NCBI GenBank assembly: GCA_023428065.1
Contig: JAEYZI010000046.1
Coordinates: 1 to 60,083, forward strand
Origin: Actinomycetes bacterium
GTDB lineage: Bacteria > Actinomycetota > Actinomycetes > Actinomycetales > Microbacteriaceae
Length of the DNA stretch: 60,083 bases
Direction of reading: 5' to 3'
Below, piece after piece: positions 16,439 to 24,651 of the stretch. Position 1 is the stretch's first letter. Each line of letters opens with the position of its first letter. A program made the position numbers and the translations under genes. The notes under the pieces were generated by a model. It searched no databases. It had not been told where the DNA came from and saw nothing but the letters and a program-made list of their open reading frames with translations.

Positions 16439-17083
16439 GTGGCCCTCATCGACAACCCCATCGAGACAGCCGGACTCGTCACGCGCGAGCTCCGCACGGG
16501 CGAGCGCGACGGCGCGCCCACCCGCATCGCCGTCGCGCGCCGCGAGTACCCGGCGACCCCCGATGAACTCTGGAGCGCCCTCACCGACCCCGAGCGCATC
16601 CCGCGCTGGTTCCTGCCCGTGACGGGAGACCTGCGGGTCGGCGGCCGCTACGCCCTCGAGGGCAACGCCTCCGGCACGGTCGAGAGCTGCGACGCCCCCC
16701 GGAGCTTCGCGATCACGTGGGAGATGATGGGCGCCCCGTCGTGGGTGACCGTGGCGCTCGCCCCGACCGCATCCGGCACCGAGCTCGAACTCGTGCACGA
16801 GGCGCACGTGCCCGAGGAGTTCTGGAGCATCTACGGCCCCGGCGCCGTCGGCATCGGATGGGATGGTGCACTCATGGGCCTCGGGCTGCACCTCTCGAGC
16901 GGCGCGACGGTGACCGGCGCCGACGCCGATGCGCTGCCCACGACCGACGAGGGCCGCGCGTTCTACCGCGCGGCGGCCGACGGCTGGACGGATGCCGCGA
17001 TCGCCGCAGGCGAGGACCCCGACGCCATGCGCGCCGCCGGTGAGAGCGCCTACGCGTTCTACACGACGGTTCCCGAACCGTGA
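16439..17083 (+). CDS. SRPBCC (AHSA1-type) protein
   Basis: A 214-residue helix-grip protein. The core is residues ~30-160: RREYPATPDELWSALTDPE, then RIPRWFLPVTGDLRVGGRY and the late strand GTELELVHEAHVPEEF. Past the domain there is an extra helical tail ending with SAYAFYTTVPEP. It is longer than the protein at 4358 and only distantly related. GTG 16439 has AGAAGGG upstream. It overlaps the ArsR gene by 4 bases (GTGA), so the pair is co-translated, with gene order opposite to that of the first pair. Confidence 0.8.
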   Translation: MALIDNPIETAGLVTRELRTGERDGAPTRIAVARREYPATPDELWSALTDPERIPRWFLPVTGDLRVGGRYALEGNASGTVESCDAPRSFAITWEMMGAPSWVTVALAPTASGTELELVHEAHVPEEFWSIYGPGAVGIGWDGALMGLGLHLSSGATVTGADADALPTTDEGRAFYRAAADGWTDAAIAAGEDPDAMRAAGESAYAFYTTVPEP

Positions 17084-17475
17084 GCGCGCTCCCCGTCGAC
17101 CCGGTCTTCGAGGCGCTCGGCGACCCGGTGCGCCGCCTGCTCGTTCGCCTCGCGGCGGCGGGAGAGCAGCCGGCGGGAGCGCTCGTCGAGGGCGTGCAGC
17201 GCGTGCACGCCATCTCGCAGCCGTCGGTGTCCCAGCACCTCCGGGTGCTCCGCGACGCCGGGCTTCTCACCGTGCGCGCCGAAGGCACCCGGAGGCTCTA
17301 CGCGCTCGACCCGGACGCCGTCGACGCCGCGCGCGCCTGGCTCACGGCCCTCGTCGACCCGCTCGCCCCGCTCGCGAACCCGCTCGACGCGCTCGCGACC
17401 GAGGTCGCCCGCGGCAAGCGGGAGCGCCGGGCGCGCGGCGACGCGCAGCCGGAAGCGGGGCGTCAGCCCGCGTAG
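17080..17475 (+). CDS. ArsR-family winged-helix repressor
   Basis: A 131-residue regulator with FEALGDPVRRLLVRLAAAGE as first helix, AISQPSVSQHLRVLRDAGLL as recognition helix, and the wing RAEGTRRLYALDP. No metal-binding cysteines are present. A charged Arg/Lys tail follows. It overlaps the SRPBCC gene by 4 bases and its 3' end overlaps the convergent greA gene by 13 bases. It probably controls its own operon through the palindrome at 16406. Confidence 0.85.
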   Translation: MSALPVDPVFEALGDPVRRLLVRLAAAGEQPAGALVEGVQRVHAISQPSVSQHLRVLRDAGLLTVRAEGTRRLYALDPDAVDAARAWLTALVDPLAPLANPLDALATEVARGKRERRARGDAQPEAGRQPA

Positions 17476-17948
17476 GGCGTCACCGTCACGATCTCGACCG
17501 CGATCTCACGACCGTTGGGCGCCGTATAGCTGAGCTTCTCGCCGGCCTTCCGTCCGATGATGGCCTGGCCGATGGGGCTCGACTCGGGGTAGACGTCGAG
17601 ATCCTCGTTGTCGGCCGCGATCTCGCGGTTGCCGAGCAGGAACGTCGTGTCGTCGCCCGCGATCTTCGCGGTCACGAGCGTGCCCGGCGCGACCGTGCCA
17701 TCCGAGGCGGGAGGCTCGCCCACCGTCGCCGTGCGCAGCAGCTCCGTGAGCTGGCGGATGCGCGCCTCGATCTTCCCCTGCTCGTCCTTCGCCGCGTGGT
17801 AGCCGCCGTTCTCCTTGAGGTCGCCCTCCTCGCGCGCCGCCTCGATCTTCTTGGCGATGTCGACGCGCGCGGGACCCTCCAGCTCTGCGAGCTCGGCCTT
17901 GAGGCGGTCGAACGACTCCTGGGTGAGCCACGTCGTGGTCTCGGGCAT
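17463..17948 (-). CDS. greA: Transcription elongation factor GreA
   Basis: A 161-residue factor that enters the RNA polymerase secondary channel and stimulates cleavage of backtracked RNA. The N-terminal coiled coil carries the acidic tip at EEGDLKENGGYHAAKDEQG (about residues 38-56), with the conserved Asp-Glu pair. The C-terminal FKBP-like domain ends at ESPIGQAIIGRKAGE-type sequence. ATG 17948 was chosen over an upstream in-frame GTG because GAGGAG lies 6 bases before it and because the sequence MPETTTWLTQESFDRL is the usual actinobacterial start. A terminator-like hairpin is directly upstream (17971-17993). Confidence 0.95.
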   Translation of the reverse strand: MPETTTWLTQESFDRLKAELAELEGPARVDIAKKIEAAREEGDLKENGGYHAAKDEQGKIEARIRQLTELLRTATVGEPPASDGTVAPGTLVTAKIAGDDTTFLLGNREIAADNEDLDVYPESSPIGQAIIGRKAGEKLSYTAPNGREIAVEIVTVTPYAG

Positions 17949-17970
17949 GGATAGCTCCTCACAAACAATC

Positions 17971-17993
17971 GAGACCGGCACTCGGCCGGTCTC
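17971..17993 (-). terminator. Hairpin with T-rich tail next to the greA ribosome binding site
   Basis: On the minus strand, GAGACCGG and CCGGTCTC form a perfect 8-bp stem with a 7-base loop, followed by GATTGTTTGT and then GAGGAG, the greA ribosome binding site. It is 24 bases past the DUF4307 stop codon, so it can end that transcript. It could equally act as an attenuator in the greA leader. Confidence 0.6.
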
Positions 17994-18017
17994 CAGGGGT
18001 GATGCGTTCCGAAGAGC

Positions 18018-18455
18018 TTAGGACAGTTCCGCCCGTACCGCATCCGCGGTCGCCACGTCGTCCGCGAGCCAGCAGCGGAAGACGGATCCGCCGACCGGCG
18101 GCTCGCTCGTGCGCAGCGTCTCGCTCAGCACGCGGGTGGTCTGCTGCGAGGGCGGCACGTCGACGACGCGCCAGCCGACCACGGCGTGCTTCTCGCTCAC
18201 GGCCTTCACGGCGCACGACACCGGGGTGTCGGCGGGAGCCGTGAGCTGCCAGCGCACCTCGACCGAGGAATCGGAGAGCTCCACGAAGCCCACGTCCTTC
18301 GTCTCGAGCGAGGCGTCGGGGCTGAACAGGCCCGCCCAGATCACCCAGGAGACGACGACCACGGCGACGCCGACGGCCGCGGCGAGGCCGAGCAGCCGCA
18401 TCCGGGCGCGGTGCGCGGGGGTGCGGCCGTACCTCGCGTCGAGGTCGTGGGTCAT
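18018..18455 (-). CDS. DUF4307 membrane protein
   Basis: A 145-residue protein with the DARYGRTP opening typical of DUF4307, one membrane helix (about residues 21-43, LLGLAAAVGVAVVVVSWVIW) and an outside immunoglobulin-like beta domain with the conserved pair of cysteines (VSCAVKA and VFRCWLA), which could form a disulfide. Found throughout actinobacteria, commonly next to greA and mca. Its function is not known. It lies 69 bases upstream of greA on the same strand, with a terminator-like hairpin between them. Confidence 0.85.
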   Translation of the reverse strand: MTHDLDARYGRTPAHRARMRLLGLAAAVGVAVVVVSWVIWAGLFSPDASLETKDVGFVELSDSSVEVRWQLTAPADTPVSCAVKAVSEKHAVVGWRVVDVPPSQQTTRVLSETLRTSEPPVGGSVFRCWLADDVATADAVRAELS

Positions 18456-18514
18456 GGGATGCTCCGGGGGCCGATTACGCTTGTTCCAGGCTATCCGCTT
18501 CGGAAAGGGCGATC

Positions 18515-18763
18515 GTGCGGCATCTCCTCTGGGCGGCGACGCCCACCCCCAGCCCGACGGGCGACGTCGATCCGAACCTCGTCACGCCGGGCGTCGTGGG
18601 CTTCGTCGTGACCCTGGGCCTCATCGTCGCGACCATCCTCCTCCTCGTGAGCCTCACGCGCCGCATCCGACGCGTCAACAACCGCGCCGACATCGCCGCG
18701 CGGCTCGACGCCGAGGAGGCGGAGGCCGCCGAGCGCGCCGACGACGAGGACACGCGACCCTAG
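18515..18763 (+). CDS. Small single-helix membrane protein
   Basis: An 82-residue protein of unknown function. A short N-terminal part rich in Thr and Pro is followed by one strong membrane helix (PGVVGFVVTLGLIVATILLL), then a basic stretch RRIRRVNNR and an acidic C-terminal tail with many Glu and Asp. GTG 18515 has GGAAAGG upstream. It is divergent from the DUF4307 gene, and its stop codon overlaps that of the convergent hemolysin III gene in the shared CTAG. I recall similar small proteins in this genomic spot in Microbacteriaceae, but cannot name a family. Confidence 0.7.
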   Translation: MRHLLWAATPTPSPTGDVDPNLVTPGVVGFVVTLGLIVATILLLVSLTRRIRRVNNRADIAARLDAEEAEAAERADDEDTRP

Positions 18764-19557
18764 CCGTACACCGGGTGGATCACGATGAGCAAGATCGCGG
18801 TCCAGTGGCACAGGAACGCGATGACCGTGCACGCGTGGAAGAGCTCGTGGAAGCCGAACACGCCCGGCACGGGGTTGGGCTTCTTGAGGGCGTAGAAGAC
18901 CGCACCCACCGTGTAGGCGACGCCGCCCACGAGCACGAGCACCATCATCGCGACGTTCGCGTTCACGAGGTCGACGATGTACATCATGGCCGCCCACCCG
19001 AGGGCGATGTAGAGCGGCACGTACAGCCAGCGGGGCGCCTTGAGCCAGAACACGCGGAAGCCGATCCCGAGCAGCGCGCCGCCCCACACGATCGACAGCA
19101 GCACGACGGCCTTGTCGGGCGGGAGCGCGCACACCGCGAGCGGCGTGTAGGTGCCCGCGATGAGCAGGAAGATGTTCGCGTGGTCGAGGCGGCGGAAGAC
19201 GGCCTTGACCTTGGGTGACCAGTTGAAACGGTGGTAGGTCGCCGAGATGCCGAACAGCAGGAGCGAGCTCGCCATGAAGACGGCCGACGCCCACTTGGCT
19301 GCGGCGCCGTCGGCGAGGCTGATGAGCACGATGCCCGCCGCGATCGCGATGGGGAAGGTCGCCGCGTGCAGCCAACCGCGCCACAGCGGCTTCACCTCGA
19401 CGGGCGGATGATCGAGCTCGTCCTCGAGAAGCGGAAGCCGGGGCAGGCCCGCGGCCGGCTCCTGTTCGGCCTGCACCTCGGGCACCGTCGACGCGTCGCG
19501 CGTCTCCGGCTCGGACGCGTCGGAGGGTCGGTGGGTCGGGACCGGCGCGGCATTCAT
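18760..19557 (-). CDS. Hemolysin III / PAQR-type membrane protein (TrhA)
   Basis: A 265-residue, seven-helix membrane protein. The PAQR hallmarks are ISATYHRFNWSP, RRLDHANIFLLIAGTYTP and GFHELFHACTVIAFLCHW, whose Ser, Asp and three His would hold a zinc ion. An extra cytoplasmic N-terminal ~60 residues is acidic and low in complexity. Bacterial members are linked to membrane energetics or lipid homeostasis; the haemolysin name is historic. ATG 19557 has TACCTT 6 bases upstream, so it is probably leaderless. Divergent from uppS. Confidence 0.85.
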   Translation of the reverse strand: MNAAPVPTHRPSDASEPETRDASTVPEVQAEQEPAAGLPRLPLLEDELDHPPVEVKPLWRGWLHAATFPIAIAAGIVLISLADGAAAKWASAVFMASSLLLFGISATYHRFNWSPKVKAVFRRLDHANIFLLIAGTYTPLAVCALPPDKAVVLLSIVWGGALLGIGFRVFWLKAPRWLYVPLYIALGWAAMMYIVDLVNANVAMMVLVLVGGVAYTVGAVFYALKKPNPVPGVFGFHELFHACTVIAFLCHWTAILLIVIHPVYG

Positions 19558-19563
19558 GCCGCG

Positions 19564-19569
19564 AAGGTA
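19564..19569 (-). promoter_or_regulatory. Leaderless -10 element for the hemolysin III gene
   Basis: On the minus strand TACCTT ends 6 bases before ATG 19557. Confidence 0.5.
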
Positions 19570-19630
19570 GCGCGCCGCGTTCCGCTTACCCTGAAAGACG
19601 GCTGCATGGCTCCTGCACGGGCGCGTCGGC

Positions 19631-19636
19631 TAGCGT
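19631..19636 (+). promoter_or_regulatory. Leaderless -10 element for uppS
   Basis: TAGCGT ends 6 bases before GTG 19643. It is paired with the divergent element at 19564. Confidence 0.6.
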
Positions 19637-19642
19637 AGCTCC

Positions 19643-20428
19643 GTGAGTGAGCGGCAGGGTCCCGGCGGCACGGGTCTCCTCTACGGGCTGTATCAGGCGC
19701 GACTCCGCCGCCAGCTCCACGGCGCGAACCTGCCCCACCACGTCGCCATGATCATCGACGGCAACCGCCGGTGGGCCCGCGAGCGCGCCCTCGAGACGGC
19801 GGCACACGGCCACCGCGCCGGCGCCGAGAAGATGCGCGAGTTCCTCGGCTGGTGCGACGACCTCGGCATCCGCGTCGTCACGATCTACCTGCTCTCGACC
19901 GACAACCTCACGGGTCGCCCGAGCGAGGAGCTCGACCAGCTCTTCGAGATCATCGCCGACCTCGCAGACGACCTGTCGCGCGCGGCCGACTGGCGCATCC
20001 AGCACGTCGGCACGACCGAAGGGCTGCCCGAGCCGCTCGTCGCCGCCCTGCGCGGTGCCGAGGCCCGCACGGCAGGCAACTCCGGCCTCCACGTGAACCT
20101 CGCGGTCGGCTACGGCGGGCGCCGGGAGATCGCGGATGCCATGCGCAGCATCGTGCGCGACCACGGCGACAAGGGCGGCAGCATCGAGGAGCTCGCGGGC
20201 ATCCTCACGCCCGAGCTCATCGGCGAGCACCTCTACACGCAGGGGCAGCCCGACCCCGACCTCATCATCCGAACCTCGGGGGAGCAGCGGCTCTCCGACT
20301 TCATGCTGTGGCAGTCGGCGCACAGCGAGTTCTACTTCGTGGAGGCCCTCGGCCCCGACCTGCGCGAGGTCGACTTCCTGCGCGCCCTGCGCGCCTACGC
20401 CACGCGGCATCGCCGCTTCGGGCAGTGA
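19643..20428 (+). CDS. uppS: cis-Polyprenyl (undecaprenyl/decaprenyl) diphosphate synthase
   Basis: A 261-residue cis-prenyltransferase that makes the long lipid carrier for peptidoglycan and other wall glycans. HVAMIIDGNRRWARE holds the catalytic Asp and the phosphate-binding residues; LSTDNLTGRPSEEL and VNLAVGYGGRREIADA follow, and the C-terminal IIRTSGEQRLSDFMLWQSAH plus EFYFVE block is complete. Chain length (C50 or C55) cannot be read from sequence. It begins with a leaderless-type GTG and is followed after 20 bases by the aminotransferase gene. Confidence 0.9.
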   Translation: MSERQGPGGTGLLYGLYQARLRRQLHGANLPHHVAMIIDGNRRWARERALETAAHGHRAGAEKMREFLGWCDDLGIRVVTIYLLSTDNLTGRPSEELDQLFEIIADLADDLSRAADWRIQHVGTTEGLPEPLVAALRGAEARTAGNSGLHVNLAVGYGGRREIADAMRSIVRDHGDKGGSIEELAGILTPELIGEHLYTQGQPDPDLIIRTSGEQRLSDFMLWQSAHSEFYFVEALGPDLREVDFLRALRAYATRHRRFGQ

Positions 20429-20448
20429 CCGATCAGGGGAGGTCGCCC

Positions 20449-21576
20449 ATGACACTCGGCATCGACGAGTACGCGAGCCGGTTCCACGAGGAGCCCGGCT
20501 ACCTCGACTTCGCCTCGGCGGGCCCCATCGGCGACACGGTGCGCTCCGAGGCGGACGCGTTCAACGCGATCCTCGAGGGCGGCCGGTTCGGCTCGTTCGC
20601 GCCGTTCTTCGAACAGGACGCGCGCGTGCGCGCGGCCGTGTCGGCCCTCACGGGCTTCCGCGTCGACCAGATCGCCTTCCAGCCGAACACGAGCCAGGGG
20701 CTCATGCACGCACTCTTCGGCATCACGGGCGGCGTCGCGCTCTCGCCGGCGGAGTTCCCCTCGCTCCCGTACGCGACCGTGCGGGCGCAGCAGGCGCTCG
20801 GCGTCGTCGCGCCGCAGTGGCTCGAGACCGACCACGGGCGCGTCACGCCGGGCAACATCCGCGACCAGCTCGAGTCGTCGACCGTCGCGGTGGCCGTGAG
20901 CCTCGTCGACTTCCGCACCGGGCACCTCGTCGACCTCGAGGGCGTGCGGCAGGTGATCGGCGACCGGCTGCTCATCGTCGACGCCATGCAGGGTTTCGGC
21001 GTCGTCGACGCACCCTACGCGCTCGCCGACGTCGTCGTCGCGGGCGGCCAGAAGTGGGTGCGGGCCGGATGGGGCACGGGATTCCTCGCGCTCTCCGACC
21101 GCGCGCTCGAGCACCTCACCCCCGTCTGGTCGGGCTTCCCGGCATCGGAGCACACCGGGCTGCCGCTCGACGAGGTGCTGCCGCCCGCGAGCGACGCGCG
21201 CGCCTACACCGTCTCCAATCCCGATTGGCTCGCCGAGGCCCGCTTCGCGGCGGCACTCGAGGAGATCGCCGCCGTGGGCGTGGGCGAGCTCCACGCCCGC
21301 ATCGCGCAGCGCGTGAGCGACATCATCGACATCGCCGACGAGTTCGCGGTGCCCGTCGTCTCCCCGCGCGCCGAGAACGAGCGCGCCGGGATCGTCGTGC
21401 TGGAGCCCGACCCCGACCAGTTCACGGTGCTCGCGGCCGCGCTCCACAACCACGGAGTGAGCGTCACGATACGCGAGGGCACGGTGCGCATCTCGCCGCA
21501 CGCGTCGACCGAGACGGAGACGCTCACCATGCTGCGCTCCGCCCTGCTGTCGTTCGCGACCGCATCCGTGCGCTGA
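20449..21576 (+). CDS. Class V aminotransferase-like PLP enzyme
   Basis: A 375-residue enzyme of the IscS/kynureninase/isopenicillin-epimerase group. PLP ligands: the lysine in VVAGGQKWVRAGWGTGF (about residue 200) and the Asp in LIVDAMQGFGVVD. The opening GYLDFASAGPIGD is the usual first strand. There is no cysteine at the position used by cysteine desulfurases, so an aminotransferase, lyase or epimerase role is more likely. ATG 20449 has GGGGAGG upstream. Probably co-transcribed with uppS, though the link may only be positional. Confidence 0.8.
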   Translation: MTLGIDEYASRFHEEPGYLDFASAGPIGDTVRSEADAFNAILEGGRFGSFAPFFEQDARVRAAVSALTGFRVDQIAFQPNTSQGLMHALFGITGGVALSPAEFPSLPYATVRAQQALGVVAPQWLETDHGRVTPGNIRDQLESSTVAVAVSLVDFRTGHLVDLEGVRQVIGDRLLIVDAMQGFGVVDAPYALADVVVAGGQKWVRAGWGTGFLALSDRALEHLTPVWSGFPASEHTGLPLDEVLPPASDARAYTVSNPDWLAEARFAAALEEIAAVGVGELHARIAQRVSDIIDIADEFAVPVVSPRAENERAGIVVLEPDPDQFTVLAAALHNHGVSVTIREGTVRISPHASTETETLTMLRSALLSFATASVR

Positions 21577-21732
21577 GCGACCGAGCGTTTACGCGGCCGT
21601 AACCGGGGCGGGCGTGTCGCGGCACACGGATGCCGGAGGTCGGGCTTAGCGTCGGGTCATCGGGCACCGTGCCCGGTCGGAGCGGCCACACACGTTCGCA
21701 CCGTAGAGCCCCTGGCCGATCCGCGACAGGAT

Positions 21733-21752
21733 CCGGGTGGCATCCCACCCGG
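21733..21752 (+). promoter_or_regulatory. Stable hairpin directly before the phoH ribosome binding site
   Basis: CCGGGTGG and CCACCCGG form a perfect 8-bp stem with loop CATC. The following bases GGGGATGGAG are the ribosome binding site, and an outer ATCC/GGAT pairing could pull it into the fold. The rest of the 183-base gap (21577-21759) has a second short hairpin (CGGGC/GCCCG, near 21661-21675) and no gene. I cannot match it to a known riboswitch. Confidence 0.45.
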
Positions 21753-21759
21753 GGATGGA

Positions 21760-23121
21760 GTGGGAGTGCCCGCGCTCGACAAGCCCCAGCAGACATCCAC
21801 GACCGGCGCAGTTCAGACGCGGAAGCAGGGGGAGCGCACCTACGTGCTCGACACCTCCGTGCTGCTCGCGGATCCGCGCTCCATCTACCGGTTCGCCGAG
21901 CACTCCGTCGTGCTGCCGGTGGTCGTGGTGACCGAACTCGAGGCCAAGCGCCACGACCCCGAGATCGGCTACTTCGCCCGGCAGGCGCTCCGCATTCTCG
22001 ACGACCTGCGCGTCGAGCACGAGCGGCTCGACTTCCCCATCTCGGTGGGGGATGCGGGCGGCACGCTGCGCGTCGAGCTCAACCACTCGAACATGTCGGT
22101 GCTGCCCTCCGGTCTCCAGCTCAACGACAACGACTCCCGCATCCTCGCGGTCGCCCTCAATCTCGCGAACGACGGCCTCGACGTCGTCGTGGTCTCGAAG
22201 GACCTGCCACTGCGCGTCAAGGCGGCCTCGATCGGACTCGCGGCGGAGGAGTACCGCGCCGAGCTCGCCGTCGATTCCGGATGGACGGGTGTCGCCGAGC
22301 TCGAGATCTCGGTCGAGCAGATGGCCGACCTCTACGACACCGAGACGCTCGTGTCGCGTCAGGTGCAGGACCTCCCGGTCAACACGAGCCTCGTCATCCA
22401 CTCCGACCGCGGGTCTGCGCTCGGCCGCGTCACCGGGCGCGGAGAGCTCAAGCTCGTGCGCGGCGACCGGGACATCTTCGGGGTGCACGGGCGCAGCGCC
22501 GAGCAGCGGCTCGCGATCGACCTGCTCCTCGACCCCGAGGTCGGCATCGTGTCGCTCGGGGGGCGCGCGGGCACCGGCAAGTCGGCGCTCGCGCTCTGCG
22601 CGGGCCTCGAGGCGGTGCTCGAGAAGCAGCAGCACCGCAAGATCATGGTCTTCCGTCCCCTCTACGCGGTCGGCGGGCAGGAGCTCGGCTACCTCCCCGG
22701 CGACAAGGAGGAGAAGATGAGCCCGTGGGGGCAGGCCGTCTTCGACACGCTCGGCGCGCTCGTCTCCGAGAACGTGCTCGACGAGGTCGTGGAGCGCGGC
22801 ATCCTCGAGGTGCTGCCGCTCACCCACATCCGCGGACGTTCGCTCCACGACGCCTTCGTGATCGTCGACGAGGCCCAGTCGCTCGAGCGCAACGTGCTCC
22901 TCACCGTGCTGAGTCGCATCGGACAGAACTCGCGCGTCGTGCTCACCCACGACGTGGCCCAGCGCGACAACCTGCGTGTCGGGCGGCACGACGGCGTCGC
23001 ATCCGTCATCGAGACGCTCAAGGGCAACGCGCTCTTCGGGCACATCACGCTCACCCGCAGCGAGCGCTCGGCGATCGCGGCGCTCGTGACCGAGCTCCTG
23101 GAGTCGCACGAGCTGAGCTGA
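21760..23121 (+). CDS. phoH2: PhoH family ATPase with N-terminal PIN domain (PhoH2)
   Basis: A 453-residue two-domain protein. Residues ~25-150 are a PIN nuclease domain with the acidic residues in YVLDTSVLLADP, TELEAKRHD and NDNDSRILA. Residues ~245-450 are the PhoH ATPase: Walker A GRAGTGKSAL, Walker B VIVDEAQSLE and the arginine-rich LTRSERS end. PhoH2 proteins unwind and cut RNA and are linked to toxin-like PIN systems and phosphate stress. GTG 21760 or GTG 21766 could be the start; GGGGATGGAG fits the second slightly better. Stands alone, preceded by a hairpin leader. Confidence 0.9.
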   Translation: MGVPALDKPQQTSTTGAVQTRKQGERTYVLDTSVLLADPRSIYRFAEHSVVLPVVVVTELEAKRHDPEIGYFARQALRILDDLRVEHERLDFPISVGDAGGTLRVELNHSNMSVLPSGLQLNDNDSRILAVALNLANDGLDVVVVSKDLPLRVKAASIGLAAEEYRAELAVDSGWTGVAELEISVEQMADLYDTETLVSRQVQDLPVNTSLVIHSDRGSALGRVTGRGELKLVRGDRDIFGVHGRSAEQRLAIDLLLDPEVGIVSLGGRAGTGKSALALCAGLEAVLEKQQHRKIMVFRPLYAVGGQELGYLPGDKEEKMSPWGQAVFDTLGALVSENVLDEVVERGILEVLPLTHIRGRSLHDAFVIVDEAQSLERNVLLTVLSRIGQNSRVVLTHDVAQRDNLRVGRHDGVASVIETLKGNALFGHITLTRSERSAIAALVTELLESHELS

Positions 23122-23152
23122 GGTGTTGTCATGAGGGGGCGTGCTGCACCCC

Positions 23153-23158
23153 GATAAT
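23153..23158 (+). promoter_or_regulatory. -10 element for the alpha-galactosidase
   Basis: GATAAT ends 6 bases before ATG 23165. The bases between (GGAGGG) also look like a ribosome binding site, so it could start leaderless or from further upstream. Confidence 0.5.
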
Positions 23159-23164
23159 GGAGGG

Positions 23165-24544
23165 ATGCCGCGCGAGAGACACACGCGTGCGCCCCGACAC
23201 CGGGCGTCGGCGCCCCGACACGCCGGGGCCGCCGCGCGCGGACGCCGCCGCCGAGTCGTCGCGTTCTCGGTCGCGGGTGCGCTCGTCGTCGCGCTCGGCA
23301 CGACGGGGGCGCTCGCCGCGGCGGGCGTCTTCGCGGGTGCGCCGGCCGAGGTGGCCGGGTCGCCACGTCCCACGAGCGTCGCGCCCACGCCGACCGTCAC
23401 GCCCACCCCCACTCCCACGGTGCCGTACCGCGAGAGCCTCGCCCTCACGCCGCCCATGGGCTGGAACAGCTGGAACTACCTGCGCTGCAACGACCTGAGC
23501 GAGGCCGCCGTGAAGTCGGCCGCGGATGCGATCGTGGCCCGGGGTCTCGCGGCGGCGGGCTACGAGTACATCGTCGTCGACGACTGCTGGCAGGCCAGTC
23601 GCGACGCGAACGGGGTGCTGCTCGCCGATCCCGGCCGATTCCCGAGCGGCATGAAGGCGCTCGGCGACTACCTGCACGGCAAGGGCCTGCGGTTCGGCAT
23701 CTACGCCGTGCCGGGCTCCGTCACCTGCGCCAACTACTGGGACCGGTACCCCGTTCGCGGGATCGGCAGCCTCGGCTACGAGGCGCTCGACGCCCGCACC
23801 TTCGCCGAGTGGGGCGTCGACTTCCTCAAGTACGACTGGTGCCGTGCCGACATCAACGACGGCATGACGGAGCCGCCCGCGTTCGCGCAGATGGAGAAGG
23901 AGCTCGTGGCGACGGGACGCGACATCGTGCTGTCGATCTCCGAGTACGGGGAGTCGCAGCCGTGGACGTGGGCGCCCGGGATCGCGAACATGTGGCGCAC
24001 GAGCCACGACCTGCATCCGAACTGGAAGTCGCTCTTCGACCACATCAACGCGGAGGCGGGGCTCTCGCAGTACGCGCGGCCCGGCGCGTGGAACGACCCC
24101 GACATGCTGTAGCTCGCGAACGGACTCGGGCCCAACGAGAACATCACGCAGATGGCGATGTGGTGCATGCTCGCCGCCCCGCTTTTCATCGGCACGGACC
24201 CCGCCGCCCTCGACCAGCAGCACGTCGACCTGCTCACCAACCCCGAGCTGCTCGCGATCGATCAGGACCCGCTCGGCAAGCAGGGCGACCGGCTGCGAGA
24301 CGCCGACGGCATCCAGCTCTGGGCGCGCGAGCTCTCCGACGGCTCCTATGCCGTCGCGTTCTGGAACACGAGCTATTCGAACCTCACGGGGACGACGACG
24401 CTCGCCGAGCTCGGTCTCACGGGCACCTTCACCGTGCGCGACGCGATCAACCGGGTCGATCTCGGCACGACGTCCGACGCGATCACCTCACCCCTCGTGG
24501 GTGCGCACGGCACAGCTCTGCTGCGCCTCGACCCGGTCGGCTGA
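23165..24544 (+). pseudogene. Secreted GH27 alpha-galactosidase interrupted by an amber codon
   Basis: A 460-codon frame for a glycoside hydrolase family 27 enzyme that removes terminal alpha-galactosyl units. It has a basic N-terminus, an uncleaved-type membrane helix (VVAFSVAGALVVALGTTGAL), a Pro/Thr linker, then the barrel: PPMGWNSWN, VVDDCW, nucleophile in FLKYDWCR, acid/base Asp in WRTSHDL. At codon 316 (24110-24112) TAG stands where relatives have Glu in WNDPDMLEVGNG. The frame continues without a shift through the rest of the barrel and the C-terminal beta domain. One G-to-T change explains it. The fragment up to the stop lacks the last barrel strands, so it is probably inactive unless the stop is read through or is a sequencing error. 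Confidence 0.85.
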
Positions 24545-24651
24545 CCCCCGAGCCCCAGGGCGCCGCCCCCCAACCCCGGCGCGCCGACCCCCGACCCCCG
24601 TCGCGCCGATCCCCGATCCCCCCGTCATCCGCCGCCGAGCGGGCGCGTCCC

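Noticed and set aside
21577..21759. A known riboswitch upstream of phoH
   Set aside because: I could not match the two hairpins to the conserved core of any riboswitch class I know.
24110..24112. Amber codon read as pyrrolysine or another recoded residue
   Set aside because: The position is Glu in the family and is not an active-site residue that would call for recoding; nothing in the window supports pyrrolysine use. A point mutation is simpler.
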